Assembly: GCF_003473485.1 (NCBI RefSeq)
Contig: NC_053044.1
Location: 48,896,091 to 48,960,090 of the forward strand
Length of the DNA stretch: 64,000 nucleotides
Reading direction: 5' to 3'
DNA from: Medicago truncatula
Lineage: Eukaryota > Streptophyta > Magnoliopsida > Fabales > Fabaceae
How positions within the stretch are numbered: position 1 is the first letter of the stretch; each line of letters starts with the position of its first letter. Shown here one piece after another: positions 1 through 11,670 of this stretch. A program made the position numbers and the translations under genes. Under the pieces are notes generated by a model that was given only the letters and a program-made list of their open reading frames with translations, made no database searches and was not told the origin of the DNA.

Positions 1-12
1 CATCACAGATTA

Positions 13-240
13 ATGTTGGAAATTCCGCCTTAATTGCGGTCCGCCCCTAGTCGCCTAAATTGCGACCTTTGGTTAGCCTTCATTGCAGCCTCCAACACCT
101 TCATTGTGTTGGCTTTGAGGGGGTGGATTTAGTCCCACATTGGATAGATAGCCCTCTTGAGAAGAGTTTATAAAGAGGAGGCACTCTTCACCTTACAAGC
201 CGGTTTTTTAAGGATGAGTTAGGCCCCAAATTTCAACAAT
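13..240. mobile_element. LTR-like retroelement fragment (fossil)
   Basis: The segment opens with TGTTGG and carries a TATAAAG-like promoter motif after a phrase (tagtcccacattggatag) that I recall from LTRs of legume copia-type elements. No internal coding region is seen, so it would be a solo LTR or fragment. It lies in what is probably intron 1 of MED30. Family assignment is from memory and the right edge is uncertain. Confidence 0.3.
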
Positions 241-676
241 TAACATAAATCACATTTCATATTGGAGTTGTTCTATTTATAAAAGTTCAAACGTAGAGCG
301 AGTTATGACTCAATACTCCAGTTGAGCACATGAGTTGGCAACTATGTTCTACTTGATTGGGAGATCCATCCCAGTCAACAACGTTATACACGACTGTAAT
401 TTTATGAACATTGCCTGTGATATATACTAATACTAATACAAGCCGGTTTTTTAAGGATGAGTTAGGCCCCAAATTTCAACAATTAACATAAATCACATTT
501 CATATTGGAGTTGTTCTATTTATAAAAGTTCTAACGTAGAGCGAGTTATGACTCAATACTCCAGTTCACCACATGAGTTGGCAACTATGTTCTACTTGAT
601 TGGGAGATCCATCCCAGTCAACAACGTTATACACGACTGTAATTTTATGAACATTGCCTGTGATATACTAATACTA
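195..676. repeat. Tandem duplication, two ~243-bp copies
   Basis: The block beginning acaagccggttttttaagg at 195 is repeated head to tail at 438. The two copies are nearly identical over about 240 bp, differing by a few bases (for example around 530 and in the TA-rich end). The high identity implies a recent duplication. The first copy overlaps the right part of the LTR-like sequence. Confidence 0.9.
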
Positions 677-1919
677 AATCCTTCCTGGGAGAGACCTTAA
701 AGTATCACAAAATTCAGATAATTGCATCCCAGATATCACCACTAGGAGAGTTATGAACTTATGAAACTGACTCACAACATCAATCGCAAAGAATATGCCA
801 AAGCATGGCCTAGTCACAGTGACCACTAAAGGACCTGTGTGATTTACGAATTTCCAATTTTTATCAATAATTACAAAAAATGTCACATTGCTTTCATTCC
901 CTTTCCTATTTTGAAATATTCGGAAAAAAATTTGAAAGACGTACTGAATTGTTTTTATGGTTTCCTATCTAAATATTATAAAATAGAAAACAAAATAAGA
1001 ACAAGTATATTAAGTGTGTGCCAAAAAAAGGGAGCATATTAAGTGATAACCTATATTTATTGTGATACATATGAACCATCAATAGTAGCTGTTTAATCAA
1101 AGATTCAAAATCAATGTTTAGGATTAAAAAAAATGTAGTGATCTTCAATCTTTCCCCTTTGTTCATTAACCTGAACAATACTATCCACTCTGTCATATGA
1201 ACACGGTATTGTATGCTCTAATCGATGGTCTCTCATGAGTGGCATTGCATAATTCTATCCATTACCTATCAACGCTAAGACTACCCTACAATTTTTTTCC
1301 ACCTTTTATTTAATTGAATTAAATGATTATAACCACGAGCTTTTCATTGATACAAGACTGTGGCATCTTTGTTTTTGTTTAGTCTCAACTATTTTTGTGA
1401 TTTCCTAATTTTTTTACTTGGCCTGGAAACAATATTTTTAGAAAAGATTAGAATCAAATTACATTTTGAAATTTGATTAAGCAATTCATTGTAGCTGCAT
1501 CAAAGAAAGATGAGCGCATATGTCAAGCGAGGATGAAGGTAGGGGATGAGAATATGGAGACGCGTGACATTTTAATGAGATCAGACCATTAATTTCGATT
1601 GAGCGGCTGTTATTTAGAGCTTGTGCAAGAGAAGCATGAGTTCTCACTTGATTCTCTCTCCTATATATAGCAAAAGGTAATCTGTGTGTCGCATCGATGA
1701 ATAGTTACTTAAGAAAAAATAAGATTAGGAATACAATCTTTACAATGAACTTGGCAACTCTTATTGCTGCAGAAAAGAGTTTAAAAATTAAGTTTTGGAC
1801 TTGCCAATTCATTGATTTTCCACTAACCTAAAGTTCAATGATTCAAAAAATCTAGATCTAGTAACAAAAAGAACACACAATAAAACCCGAATTAGAAAAC
1901 TAGGGATTCGAAATTGCAC
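677..1919. other. Probable MED30 intron 1, no gene seen
   Basis: AT-rich sequence downstream of the MED30 exon 1 donor. I looked on the minus strand for the coiled-coil C-terminal exons of MED30 and did not find them, so this stretch is read as intron. A short open frame at 674-886 (minus) resembles nothing I know. Confidence 0.4.
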
Positions 1920-2270
1920 CTTCTGAGAATTGGGAATAGCGGCAAGAACACTCCGAAGTCCAGCAACAGCATCTTTATACCTCAAACGAGCTTCATCAAG
2001 AGCTCCACCAGCACCACCACTGGGAGCAGCGCCGTCAGCGTGTTGGCCGGAATTCTCGGAATTGGCGTCACCGTTTGAAGAAGGAGCATTGGGAGAGGTA
2101 GCAGAGGAAGGAGAAGTGGACCACCAAACGGGATTGCAAAGCTCGTCGTTCATGGAAGATAGTATCTTGAAAGCATGTTGTATGGTTTCTTCTAAGTATT
2201 TGTGACCTTCAATTGCTAAATCTTGTGTCGTTTTGGTTGACATTGTGCCGTTTATGGATTGTTCTTCCAT
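1920..2270 (-). CDS. MED30: Mediator subunit 30, exon 1 (partial)
   Basis: This is the 5' coding exon of plant MED30, a nuclear subunit of the Mediator complex that links transcription factors to RNA polymerase II. It encodes 117 residues: a conserved N-terminal helix ([27 protein letters not shown]), a low-complexity Ser/Pro/Gly/Ala linker (about residues 48-90), and a second helix ([22 protein letters not shown]). It ends in NSQK at a GTGCAA donor, phase 0. Plant MED30 is about 190 residues, so a C-terminal coiled-coil exon set is missing. I did not find it between 1 and 1919, so it should lie off the left edge, making intron 1 more than 1.9 kb. The ATG at 2270 is the first in frame. A tRNA gene lies 125 bp upstream. 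Confidence 0.85.
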
Positions 2271-2384
2271 TCCAATGCGAAGTTTATCTATCTTATGAGT
2301 CTCAGGAATTGCAAACCCTAACTTTGATCGTTATCAATGAGTAGAAAAAACAAAAGCATGGCGGAAAAAATTAAAAATGAGATG

Positions 2385-2395
2385 AAAAAAGAAAA
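2385..2395 (-). terminator. Pol III terminator of tRNA-Ser
   Basis: Directly after the tRNA 3' end the minus strand reads TTTTCTTTTTT, a typical RNA polymerase III oligo-T stop with a T6 back-up. Confidence 0.85.
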
Positions 2396-2477
2396 CGTCG
2401 ACAGCAGGGTTCGAACCTGCGCGGGCGAAGCCCAACAGATTTCAAGTCTGTCTCCTTAACCACTCGGACATATCGAC
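2396..2477 (-). tRNA. tRNA-Ser (anticodon UGA)
   Basis: The 82-nt sequence folds as a class II tRNA. It has a 7-bp acceptor stem (GTCGATA with TGTCGAC, one T-G pair), a discriminator G at 2396, an anticodon stem ACAGA/TCTGT enclosing loop CTTGAAA (anticodon TGA, reading UCA serine codons), a long variable arm (GGGCTTCGCCC) and the T-arm/B box GGTTCGAACCC. The A box is in TGTCCGAGTGG. No intron. CCA is not encoded, as expected for a nuclear gene. Oligo-T follows at once, so it is probably active. Confidence 0.97.
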
Positions 2478-4088
2478 TGTTTTGTCTATTACGATTAAAT
2501 ATAAGTATATATTTACAACTATGATTATTATTAAAATGAATAATAGATTTGAAAAATTATAAAAATATAAGTTATAATGTATATGTTGAATCTCAATTAA
2601 CCCAAATGATTTGCGGTGAGATCAACTTGAACTATTTTTCTAAACTTTTTCGGACAAAAATGTTGTATAAGAAAAGAGAGTTGTGACATTTCATTTTCTT
2701 TATGAGGTAAGATCTTGTCAATAGTGTATCGTGATAAAAACCCCAAGTTTGTAGAGATAGTGAAGGATGTAGATTTCAATTATGAGTAGTTGGACTTTAT
2801 TTATAGGAGTTGTCACCCTAACTTCCTCTCTTATTATTTAGGGATCTTCTAGAAATCACTCCACTACGCAATTAATATCATGTCAAAGGATCAAAGTGGT
2901 TTGACTGAGTAAGAGAGCTCTCAAGATAGTAGTAGTATGGTCAAATATGAGGATTATCATATGGGTATGGGTCGAGTACAAAGAGCATGAAGCAAGCATG
3001 GGTCAAAATGGGAATATTTTTATGACAATCCACAATCCCCCAAATATAAGACTTGTAAGGGAAAAATGGTTTAATGTAATAAGACGAGATAATAAGAAAT
3101 ATATGATTGTCCACATTTATAATAGTTTCAACAATACGAGGTGGAGTATGATTCAAAGCGAGGCAACGAGGGATGAAACAAGGTGGAATATGATTCAAAG
3201 CGAGGCAACATAGGATGAAACAAGGTGGAATATGATTCAAAGCATGACAATCGGGGATGGAATTTGATTGCCATGATTTGTTAGGCATCGAGCCTAAGTC
3301 CAATCCATTAGATGTTTGACCTAGTTAGAGGATCATCGTCTCTGCAACAACCAGCAAGTAGCGACTTTTAATACGAAGACAAAGACAAGAAGCAAGGATG
3401 GAAGGGATTGCTACCAACGTTACAACCTCGATACTGAATGATCCGACTCCTCAAAGATTTATCCCTTCCATTACGTATACCTCCTCAAATAGTAGGAATG
3501 ATACACAATTATACTCTGCTTACCTTTCTCTTTGGATTGAAGGACAAATATATAGTTCTAAATGTTATTTATCGCGACATAATTCAAGCAAAATTTTCAC
3601 GAAAAGAGTACTGCATGTATTTACTCACTTGTATTGCACCCAAACATCGTGTTTTGCGCAAAACAATATATTATGATTGATATGTATCTTATCGTGATGT
3701 CTTCACGATATATCTCTCGTAGTATATAGGAAAGCTCTTATAAGTGTTTGTTTTGAAATTTATGGATACCATCAACTACATTTTATTTTAATCAAACTAA
3801 AAAATGACAATTGAGATCTTTCACTTTTGTAATTATACTATTGGAGTCATAGTCTTTAATTTTCGTGGAAGAACTTAATTAACCATCTTTATTAAGATCT
3901 CTCTTTCTAACTACATTGTTTTGACAAATCCTAGACCTTATACATTATATTTTTCTTTTGTTATGTGGTGAACAATAACAGCCTTTCAGAAAGGATCAAC
4001 ATTTCAACAGAACAATCGTCACCTATGGCTGAAAAAGAATGGAGCAAAAACATGATGCAGTGAGTGGATAGAAGACTCCATAAAAATC
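2478..4088. other. Intergenic, no gene recognised
   Basis: AT-rich DNA between the tRNA gene and the lumenal-protein gene. It holds a 42-bp minisatellite (3139-3258). Short open frames at 3398-3680 look like chance. The last 150 bp should hold the promoter and 5' UTR of the downstream gene. Confidence 0.4.
3139..3258. repeat. 42-bp minisatellite, about 2.8 copies
   Basis: Units starting aggtgga(g/a)tatgattcaa occur at 3139, 3181 and 3223. The unit length is 42 bp, so both strands stay open in some frames, which produces chance repetitive ORFs. Confidence 0.9.
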
Positions 4089-5759
4089 ATGAGTTTGATA
4101 CTTCGTCTTCTCCATCCTCTTCCTCAAACTCACACTAACACCATTCCCAAACTCAATTCTGATAATAAACAAAAGTTCCTACCAAATCTCTTCTCTCTAG
4201 CCATTGCTGTAACATTAACATCTCCACTACCTTCTCATGCAATCCCTTCCCTCAATTCTCAACCCCCTCCAACCACTCTTAGTACCACCCCTTTTTCTCA
4301 ATCAAAAAACTTGCAACTTGGATTAGAAAATGGGTATGCTTAACGGATTCTATATAATATATGCTTCATAATTAATACCATGGATTCTATATAATATTAT
4401 TTGTAACCTTTCTCTTGCAGAAAAATTAGACCTTGCCCATCAATAAATCCTGGTTGCATATCAACAAACCCGAAGTCATCATCTTTTGATTTTCCTTGGA
4501 CGGTTCCTGAAAATTCAGTGGATAATGCTATTCAGGTTTCTAAGCTATTACTCAGAGTTCAAAAAGCATTGTGTATTTTTATTATCTCATGTTGTGATTG
4601 TTCATAATTTTCTTTTTCAGAGACTACGTGAAGCAATTCTAGAGACTCAGAAAAATGTGAAATTTCAGCCCGTGGAAGATACCCCAGATGGTAATTCAAA
4701 CACAGTTCTGTTTTTGATCAATTTACCATTGGTGTTGTTGTTATTTGCTAGAAATTGTAGCCAATTAGCAATGAAAATGTAGAACATGATAATTAAATAA
4801 TATTGAAGTATAAGAAAAAGAACCATCAATTGAGGGACTAAGATGACGAATTTTATATATTTTAGGGACTATTGTTAAATGGACTCCAAAAGCTAGCTCA
4901 TCAAATGAGGGAGTCCAAGCACTACTTATATACAATGCCTAGGTTCGTTTTCCACATGCCCTACAAAATTCAGATTTGAAGCCTTGTCAAATGAGCTTGA
5001 ATCTCACTCTCAAAAATTAGCTGGTAAGATGAAGGTGCACAGACACATATGCACACAGCACATTGCACAACTTAGGAACACTGTCAATGTGGGATTCGAA
5101 TTCAACTTCAATACTTATAATTTTTATACGTTTTCAGGACTAAATTGAAGAGAGTGTGATAATTTAAGAAATAAATTGATGGTTTATTCTTAGACTCTAG
5201 TGATGAACAAGGAAAGTTGTAATATATTTTATGTATTACGTTATAAATGATTTTATCTAGGTCAGGCCAAAGACAATAAGGAAGGGTTAATTGTTTTACA
5301 CAATGTTTTAAAAACTGAACCAAACTAGACAGTTCAATTGCTTGAATCGTGAATCAGCACTGTCTACAGTTAGGTTATTTGAACGATCCGATTGCAGTTT
5401 CGTCTATATCTGAGCTGTTTAAAGTTGTTGAACCATGACCTATAGGTCTCTCTGATTTGATGTATGGTTCAGTTAATTAAAACATTGGTTTTACAAGCTA
5501 CTAGGCAAAACTTGATTTATGCTAAAATGAATATACAGGACAGTATCTGCAAGCTGAAGTTGATGGAAAATTTGATAGAGACGTACTTGAGTTTCTGGTG
5601 AAAGGTGATGTGGTTGCCTTTAGGTGTATGGCAGCAAAAGTGACTTATATATACCCTTTCACTACTGCATTTGGAGATTCAAAGGGTCAAGAAGCAAGAC
5701 TCAAGCAAATTAATGATCAATTGGGCTGGTATGCTCCCAGTTTTGATTCCATGGAGTAG
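4089..5759 (+). CDS. Thylakoid lumenal 17.9 kDa protein (DUF1499)
   Basis: Four exons, 4089-4333, 4421-4535, 4621-4690 and 5539-5759, join in frame to a 216-residue protein. The N-terminus is a chloroplast transit peptide (Ser/Thr/Pro/Asn-rich) followed by a basic stretch and a hydrophobic lumen-targeting segment ending PSHA near residue 51. The mature part is a DUF1499 domain beginning CPSINPGC (C87, C94) with FDFPWTVPE, and ending KVTYIYPFTTAFGDSKGQ. This matches the plant lumenal 17.9 kDa family (Arabidopsis At4g24930, from memory). Its biochemical role is not established. All introns are GT-AG. Intron 3 (4691-5538) holds repeat-like sequence. The gene diverges from MED30, 1.8 kb away. Confidence 0.9.
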
Positions 5760-6696
5760 TTAATGTTTCTATTTTATGTTGCTTTAATTCTTTGGTTTGT
5801 GTATAGCTGAATGCCTTTATTATTACATTCTTCCTTATTATATACAATTTCATGGCCTTTGTTGTTTTGCGGCTAAGCTTAATGCTTGTTATTATAAACA
5901 ATTTTATAAATATTTTGTTTGATAGCAGTTTCTAAGGATGTTTGTGTTAGCTTTTGCCGCATTTAACTTAGCCTAACCGTTCGATGATTATCTTAGTCCG
6001 AGCTATTTTTTATTTCAACCTACTACTTATTCATTGTTTAGCATTTCCAATTGCTCTTTCCTGTTTTGACTTGAAGTTATTAAGGCTACTTCTTTTTTAG
6101 AATAAGATGAAAAAATAACCTGTCTATTGTGACTTGTAAGCTATAACCTTAATACACCTTATTGCCAAGTTTTTTTAGGAAAATATTAAGGTTGGTTGAG
6201 AATTATTGTTCAAGTATTATTTCATGAACATTATGAATCATGCTTCAAAAATCATCTCCCCAAAACATACTTTACATAGGACTAGCAGTAGGTTGTCAGT
6301 TATGTGCCTTATCCATTGTTCATCTTAGAAAACAATTATCAAGATCACGTCACAGCATCAAAAAACTTGGATTTGACCACATTCCTTTAGTTGTTCTTTC
6401 TCCAAATCCAGTATTGGTAGATGCTTGAGGTTGAAGTGGGAGTGGTGTAGCCACAATTGTGTGTAAGGATCATCACAAAATGGTACTTCAACTTGTTCCC
6501 TCACATATTTTAAATCTGTTTATGATTGATCAATATTCAAGGTTGGTACAAGTAGCTAGAATGATGAATGGAGAAAAGTTTGCTCTCCTCCCCTTCCTTT
6601 TGCAAAAATCAACTAAACAAATTTTAAATATTTTCTTTCCCTTCCTTCTCACAATTGATAAAATTTGAAGTGTAATATTTTTCTAGTTTTCCACTT

Positions 6697-6770
6697 AAGA
6701 TGATCTAGTGGTGTTGGCTTGAGACCTTGGAGTATGCTCGTTAATGTCTCAGGTTCGATTCTTTAATTTC
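6697..6770 (+). mobile_element. SINE-like fragment (tRNA-derived head)
   Basis: The stretch has an A-box-like gatctagtggtgttggctt and a B-box-like caggttcgattct about 45 bp apart, the layout of a tRNA-derived SINE head, and resembles the SINE at 17376-17501. No clear target-site duplication was found, so the edges are uncertain. Confidence 0.4.
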
Positions 6771-7527
6771 CGATGCAAGAGAACCTATAAGCACAACAAC
6801 AAGACATCACTCCCAAAGCTTATTTTGTTTTGATAAAATATAAAAAATAAATAAGCACCACTTCGCCGTATGAATGACACACCTTAATCTTTCAATCAAA
6901 TTCTAGAAGATGATTACTTTTCTACACCAATCTTCAACCTGTGCACTCAATTGACCCTTCTTCTAAATACTCATAATAGGATGGATTTAGTCTATACAAA
7001 GTTCAACAACTCTGAAATCTCGACTATAAGCCAACTGAAGACCAAGTATCTTTTTTGAATATATCTATACCTAAATGATTTTCTCTATTTATGTTCATAA
7101 ATGGAGATATCCTAACTCGTCCAAGTATATTACTAATTTGATTATTTCCTACAAAAAAAATATAAAAAAAATTCTCCAACACATAATTGATCAACCCAGT
7201 CCATGGTCATGTGAATCTAGAAGGCTAGATATTTATCCCATGCTGGAAAAATGGAAATTACGGAAGATCTTTTCTAAAATAATAGAACTACAGTACACGG
7301 CATCTCTGATCACGACATTTAACCAACAAATATTCAATGGTTTAAAAGTATTTTGTGAATTGTTCCTTTCAGAAAGAAAAAATAAATAAAAAAAAGTACT
7401 ATTTTGCTCTTAAATCGAAGATATTTATTTGCCCTTTGCAAATTTGTGATGAAAATTGGGATCATCATTTTGGAGCGCAAAAAAGTAAACATGTCACTAC
7501 AATACAAGGATGTCCACTTCCATTTTT

Positions 7528-7694
7528 TTTTTCTTTCGCACCGGTTTCCAACTCATCAAAGGTGGACGACTAATCTAGCTTATGCGTAGAGGCATGCGCA
7601 CTGGTCAAGCATTGTTCCCCTGGAAATCAAACCCAGTATTCTACGGATACGTCTTGGAATGAGCTCTTGCCACTGGAGCCCAAGCAACTTGGTT
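7528..7694 (-). mobile_element. SINE insertion with 15-bp target duplications
   Basis: The direct repeat tccacttccattttt lies at 7513-7527 and 7695-7709. Between them, read on the minus strand, is a tRNA-like head (GGGCTCCAGTGGCAAGAGC as A box, GGGTTTGATTTCC as B box) and a tail ending in oligo-A (the T run at 7528-7532 on the plus strand). This is a full tRNA-derived SINE of about 167 bp. The identical flanking repeats suggest a fairly young insertion. Confidence 0.8.
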
Positions 7695-8040
7695 TCCACT
7701 TCCATTTTTATTATCATCATAACCACACCACACAAAAATATTAATGCTCAACGTTATTTAAGTGGTCATGATATGTTTATGAATAATAATATTTCTCTCA
7801 AAAATATGTAATAATTTTAGATATTATTTTGAATACATGTCATATAAAATATCAAGATAAGTTGTCATATAAAATATCAAGACAGGTGAGTATATTATTC
7901 ATATATTTACACACAATAGCTATAATTGACTTTCATTTTTTAACATCATCATCAGAGTGAAGTGGGATGAGAAGTTGATTTGATAAGCAACCTTAAGGTA
8001 GCTTATTGATAAGCAAATTAAGTGTTCAAATATAAGCGAC

Positions 8041-10551
8041 ATGGTCTCATTGCAAGAAAAGTTGAAGAAATTTGTGGGACACAGATGGGTGGTGTTTGTG
8101 TGTGCAATGTGGGATATGTCATTTGCAGGAACAGCTTACATGTTTGGAAGCATATCACCAGTCATAAAGAGCAGCATGGGTTACAATCAGAAGCAAGTAG
8201 CTTTCTTAAGTGTGGCTAAGGATTTGGGTGACAACGTTGGACTTCTTGCTGGGTTTATAAGCAAAGCTTGGCCTGTTTGGGCAGTTATACTAGTTGGTGT
8301 CCTTCAGAATGTTGTTGGTTATGGTCTTGTTTGGCTTGTTGTAACACACAGGCTTCCTTCTTTGCCTTTATGGACGGTATGTGTGTGTGTTTTATTTCTA
8401 TTTATATAGCTCTTGTTAATAATCTAGTTAACTACATCATCAATTGAATCAATTTTGCTTTTAGATGCTGTTGTTTGGATTCAGTTTTTCAAATGAATTA
8501 GATTGACTATTGCTTTAATTACCAACATTGATGATGCTTCATATTGAATCAAGTGTGGTTTTTGATTTCTTTCCCCCTTTTCCTCACCATAACTAGCTTA
8601 GTTACTTACTATGAAGCACGGATACGGACACGGACACGAACACTGCTAATAATTTGAGAAAATCACATACTTCAGTATAATAATATGTGTCGGTGTCGGA
8701 CACGACACATGTCCGACACCGAGACACAATCAATTTGATCCACCATGTGTTGTGCTGTTTACATTTCATATATAACAATTTATTTGACACAACAAAATAA
8801 AAACATGTGAACTAAAATTGTTAACCGGAGATTGATAACTTGCAGCTATGCTTTTTCATCTTGGTGGGACAAAATGGTTCAACGTACTACAACACGGCAG
8901 CATTGGTTTCCTGTGTGCAAAGTTTCCCAGAAAACCGAGGCCCCGTGGTAGGGATATTGAAAGGATTCGTTGGCTTAAGTGGCGCAATTTGGACTCAAAT
9001 AATAGCTATGATTAATCTCCCTGATCAAGCCTCTTTGATTTTCATCATAGCAGTTGGTCCAGCAATGGTTTCTTTAACTTTCATGTTCATCATAAGACCT
9101 GTTCATACTTTTAATCAATCTAGACCCTCCGATGAATCAGGATTCATGTTTATCTATAGCATTTGTCTTCTCTTAGCTGCCTATTTAATGGGAGTTTTGT
9201 TGCTAGAGAATATGTTTGATTTGGATCAAAACATTATCACTTCATTTGCAGTTATTTTGATTGTTTTCATCTTGCTTCCAATTATAGTTCCTATTATATT
9301 GGTTTTCTTCTCTAAACCAAAAAGTGCTGATGAGGAACAACTTCTTCAACCATCCATTGTTGCAGCAACTACACCTATGCACAATGAGATTAATGATAAT
9401 GTCATTTCCAAACATGTTACTTTTGAAGATGCGAAGCCGCAAAAAAATGGTCCACATAGAGGAGAGGATTTTACCTTAACACAAGCAATGGTAAATGCTG
9501 ATTTTTGGATCATGTTTGTTTCTATCGTCTTAGGCTGTGGGTCGGGATTGACAATGATAAACAACATGGGTCAGATTTGTCAATCTTTGGGCGACAACAA
9601 TGTTAACATTTATGTATCGGTTATCAGCATATCCAATTTCCTAGGCCGTGTTGGTGGCGGCTACTTCTCTGAAGTTATAGTGAGGTGAGATCTGTTTAAT
9701 CTTTTTTCTTCTTCTCTATTCTATTTTGAGACAAAAAAAAAAATCTCCAATACTCCGATCTATTTAATAGCTGAAAAATGAAAATATCAATTTGATTTTC
9801 AAAATTTTCAAATATTGATCAAATTAGTCGTGCAAACGACTAATTTGACGGACATTTGAGTTTTTTTATAACTAAATTAATATTTCCATTTCTCAAGTAC
9901 AAAATAAGGCTTTGTAATTTTCTTTGTAACAATTTGAGTTTGAGGCTTTACTCTTTTGATTTTAGTACATCTTTTAATTCTACTATGTTATAAAATGTTC
10001 CACTCCAACTTCCGCCTGGTTTTTTTAACAGAAAATTTGGATATCCGAGACTTGTGGCATTGGCAATGATTCAAGCAGTAATGTCTTTGGGACTCTCCTA
10101 CTATACCATAGGTTTGGTTGGACAAGTTTATGTGATAGCGATAACTATGGGTTTTGGATATGGATCCCATTGGTCAATTGCATTAGCAGCAACTTCAGAA
10201 GTATTTGGGTTAAAGAACTTTGGGACTTTGTACAATTTTCTTACAATTGCTAGCCCAGTTGGATCTCTGCTTGTATCTGGATTGGCGAGCACGATATACG
10301 ACTATTACGCAGAACAGCAAGCAAAGCACAGAATACAAATTTATGGAGCCTCCACGAAATTGGCAATGCCTTATTATGGTACCGGAAATAACAATGAGTT
10401 GCTTCTTTGCGAAGGAAACATTTGCTATTCCTTGACTTGTGGAATTTTAGCAGTAGTTTGCTTGGTTGCAGCTGGTTTGAGTTTGATCATTGTTCAAAGG
10501 ACTAAGAGGTTTTATTCCCAACTTTATGGTAATGGGAAGTCTCTATCTTGA
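8041..10551 (+). CDS. NFD4-like nodulin/MFS transporter
   Basis: Three exons (8041-8376, 8846-9684, 10032-10551) give 564 residues. The N-terminal part (about 1-250) is a nodulin-like domain with HRWVVFVCAMWDMSFAGTAYMFG, GYNQKQVAFLSVAKDLGDNVGLLAG and a GQNGSTYYNTAALVSCVQSFPENRG motif. A charged cytosolic loop follows (about 275-345), then an MFS-type half (DFWIMFVSIVLGCGSGLTMINNMGQI; FLGRVGGGYFSE; GFGYGSHWSIALAATSEVFGLKNFG). About 12 membrane spans are expected. Members include NUCLEAR FUSION DEFECTIVE 4 and many organ-specific transporters; the substrate is unknown here. The ATG is preceded by a purine at -3 and followed by G. All splice sites are GT-AG. The reading frame is whole. Confidence 0.93.
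8617..8735. repeat. GC-richer dispersed repeat in intron 1 of NFD4-like gene
   Basis: An unusual run built on ggacacgg/cggtgtcgg words, with an internal inverted repeat around 8690-8722 (ggtgtcggacac / gtgtccgacacc). A related, more diverged sequence lies at 24562-24830. I take it as a dispersed repeat of unknown class. Confidence 0.45.
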
Positions 10552-10944
10552 GTTTAGGGGAGCAGAGGAAAATTAAATTTGCAATTGTTGGGGGAGTGCA
10601 AAATGTGTCACCAACAAGGTTTGAGTATTATTTGAATTTTTCATGTCAAGTTAAGCAAGTGTTTTATTATAAAATTTTAATTTATAAAGATTTTTTAAAG
10701 AGAATTAGCACATAGTCACACAACCTTGTAAAAACAATCAAACCTTTGTTGATATTCTTTCAATATAGAGCTGATTATGTTAATATAAGATCATGATGGA
10801 TTTAATGTATTATAGTCTTTTGGGACTTATGTGTTTAACATGTTATTTTATGGATTGAATAATTTGTTATTAGATAAGTATAGAAACATTTTAGGGTTAA
10901 TTAAGTATCTGCAGTTTTGTTTTTAGTCCCTATAAAAATAAATT

Positions 10945-11670
10945 ACACTTTTTAGTCCCTACAAAATTTTCTGTTAGTGTTTTTAGTCCCTGTTAAATTA
11001 AAATTTGTTTAATGATGCTTAAACTTCTAAATTTTTGAAAGATTTTTTACATACATATTCATAACATCGTATGACACTCTTTTGTAAAAAAAAATAGTTT
11101 TTTAACATGTAATGAATTAAATATGAATTTTTTTAAAAGCCAAATTTTCAAGATTATATTAATGAAAATTTGGACCTAATAATAAAATTTTAAGTTACTT
11201 TTTTGCGGAGGAATTTTGTATAATATTCTAAATAAGTATGTGAAAAATATATGTTACAAATTTAAAAATTTAAGCACAATTAAGCAAATTTTAATTTTAC
11301 AAGGACTAAGAGTATGTGTTGGTCCCTATTAAATTGAAATTTGTTTAATTATACTTAAACTTTTATATTTGTAAATGATTTTTAACAGGCATGTTAAGAA
11401 CGTTATACTAATCTCTTTTATAAAAAATTAGAATTTTTTAACATGTAATGAATTAAATATAATTTTTTTAAAACGCCAAAAATTCAAGATAAAACTAACG
11501 AAAATTTGGACCTAAAAATAAAATTTTGAGCTAATTTATTGTGGCGGAACCTTTTATAATGTTTTAAACAAGTATGTAAAAAATTTAAAATTTTAAACAT
11601 AATTAAACAAATTTTAATTTAACAGGGACTAAAAACACTAACGGAAAATTTTGTAGGGACTAAAAAGTGT
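10945..11670. mobile_element. Fold-back element, two head-to-tail units
   Basis: The left end (acactttttagtccctac...) is the inverse of the right end near 11605-11670 (...gtagggactaaaaagtgt), with about 65 bp of terminal inverted repeat. The interior shows two related units meeting near 11305-11330, each running from an aaatttgtttaat(g/t)atacttaaac-type start to a matching inverse end. The recurring tagtccct word is shared with the elements at 28953 and 31542. It is probably a non-autonomous MULE/MITE-type DNA element that duplicated; no coding sequence is seen. Confidence 0.7.

Larger units (their letters stand above)
5760..8040. other. Intergenic with SINEs, no gene recognised
   Basis: AT-rich spacer between the lumenal protein and the NFD4-like gene. 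It contains one SINE with target-site duplications (7528-7694) and a weaker tRNA-like SINE head near 6700. Open frames at 6240-6428 and 7075-7389 match nothing I know. Confidence 0.4.

Noticed and set aside
969-1196. 75-codon minus-strand open frame in the MED30 intron
   Set aside because: Low-complexity, Leu/Phe-rich composition typical of AT-rich noise, no splice or start context, no recognised motif.
2947-3303. Open frames on both strands with repeated ALNHIPPCFIP-type units
   Set aside because: They are by-products of the 42-bp minisatellite, whose unit length is a multiple of three.
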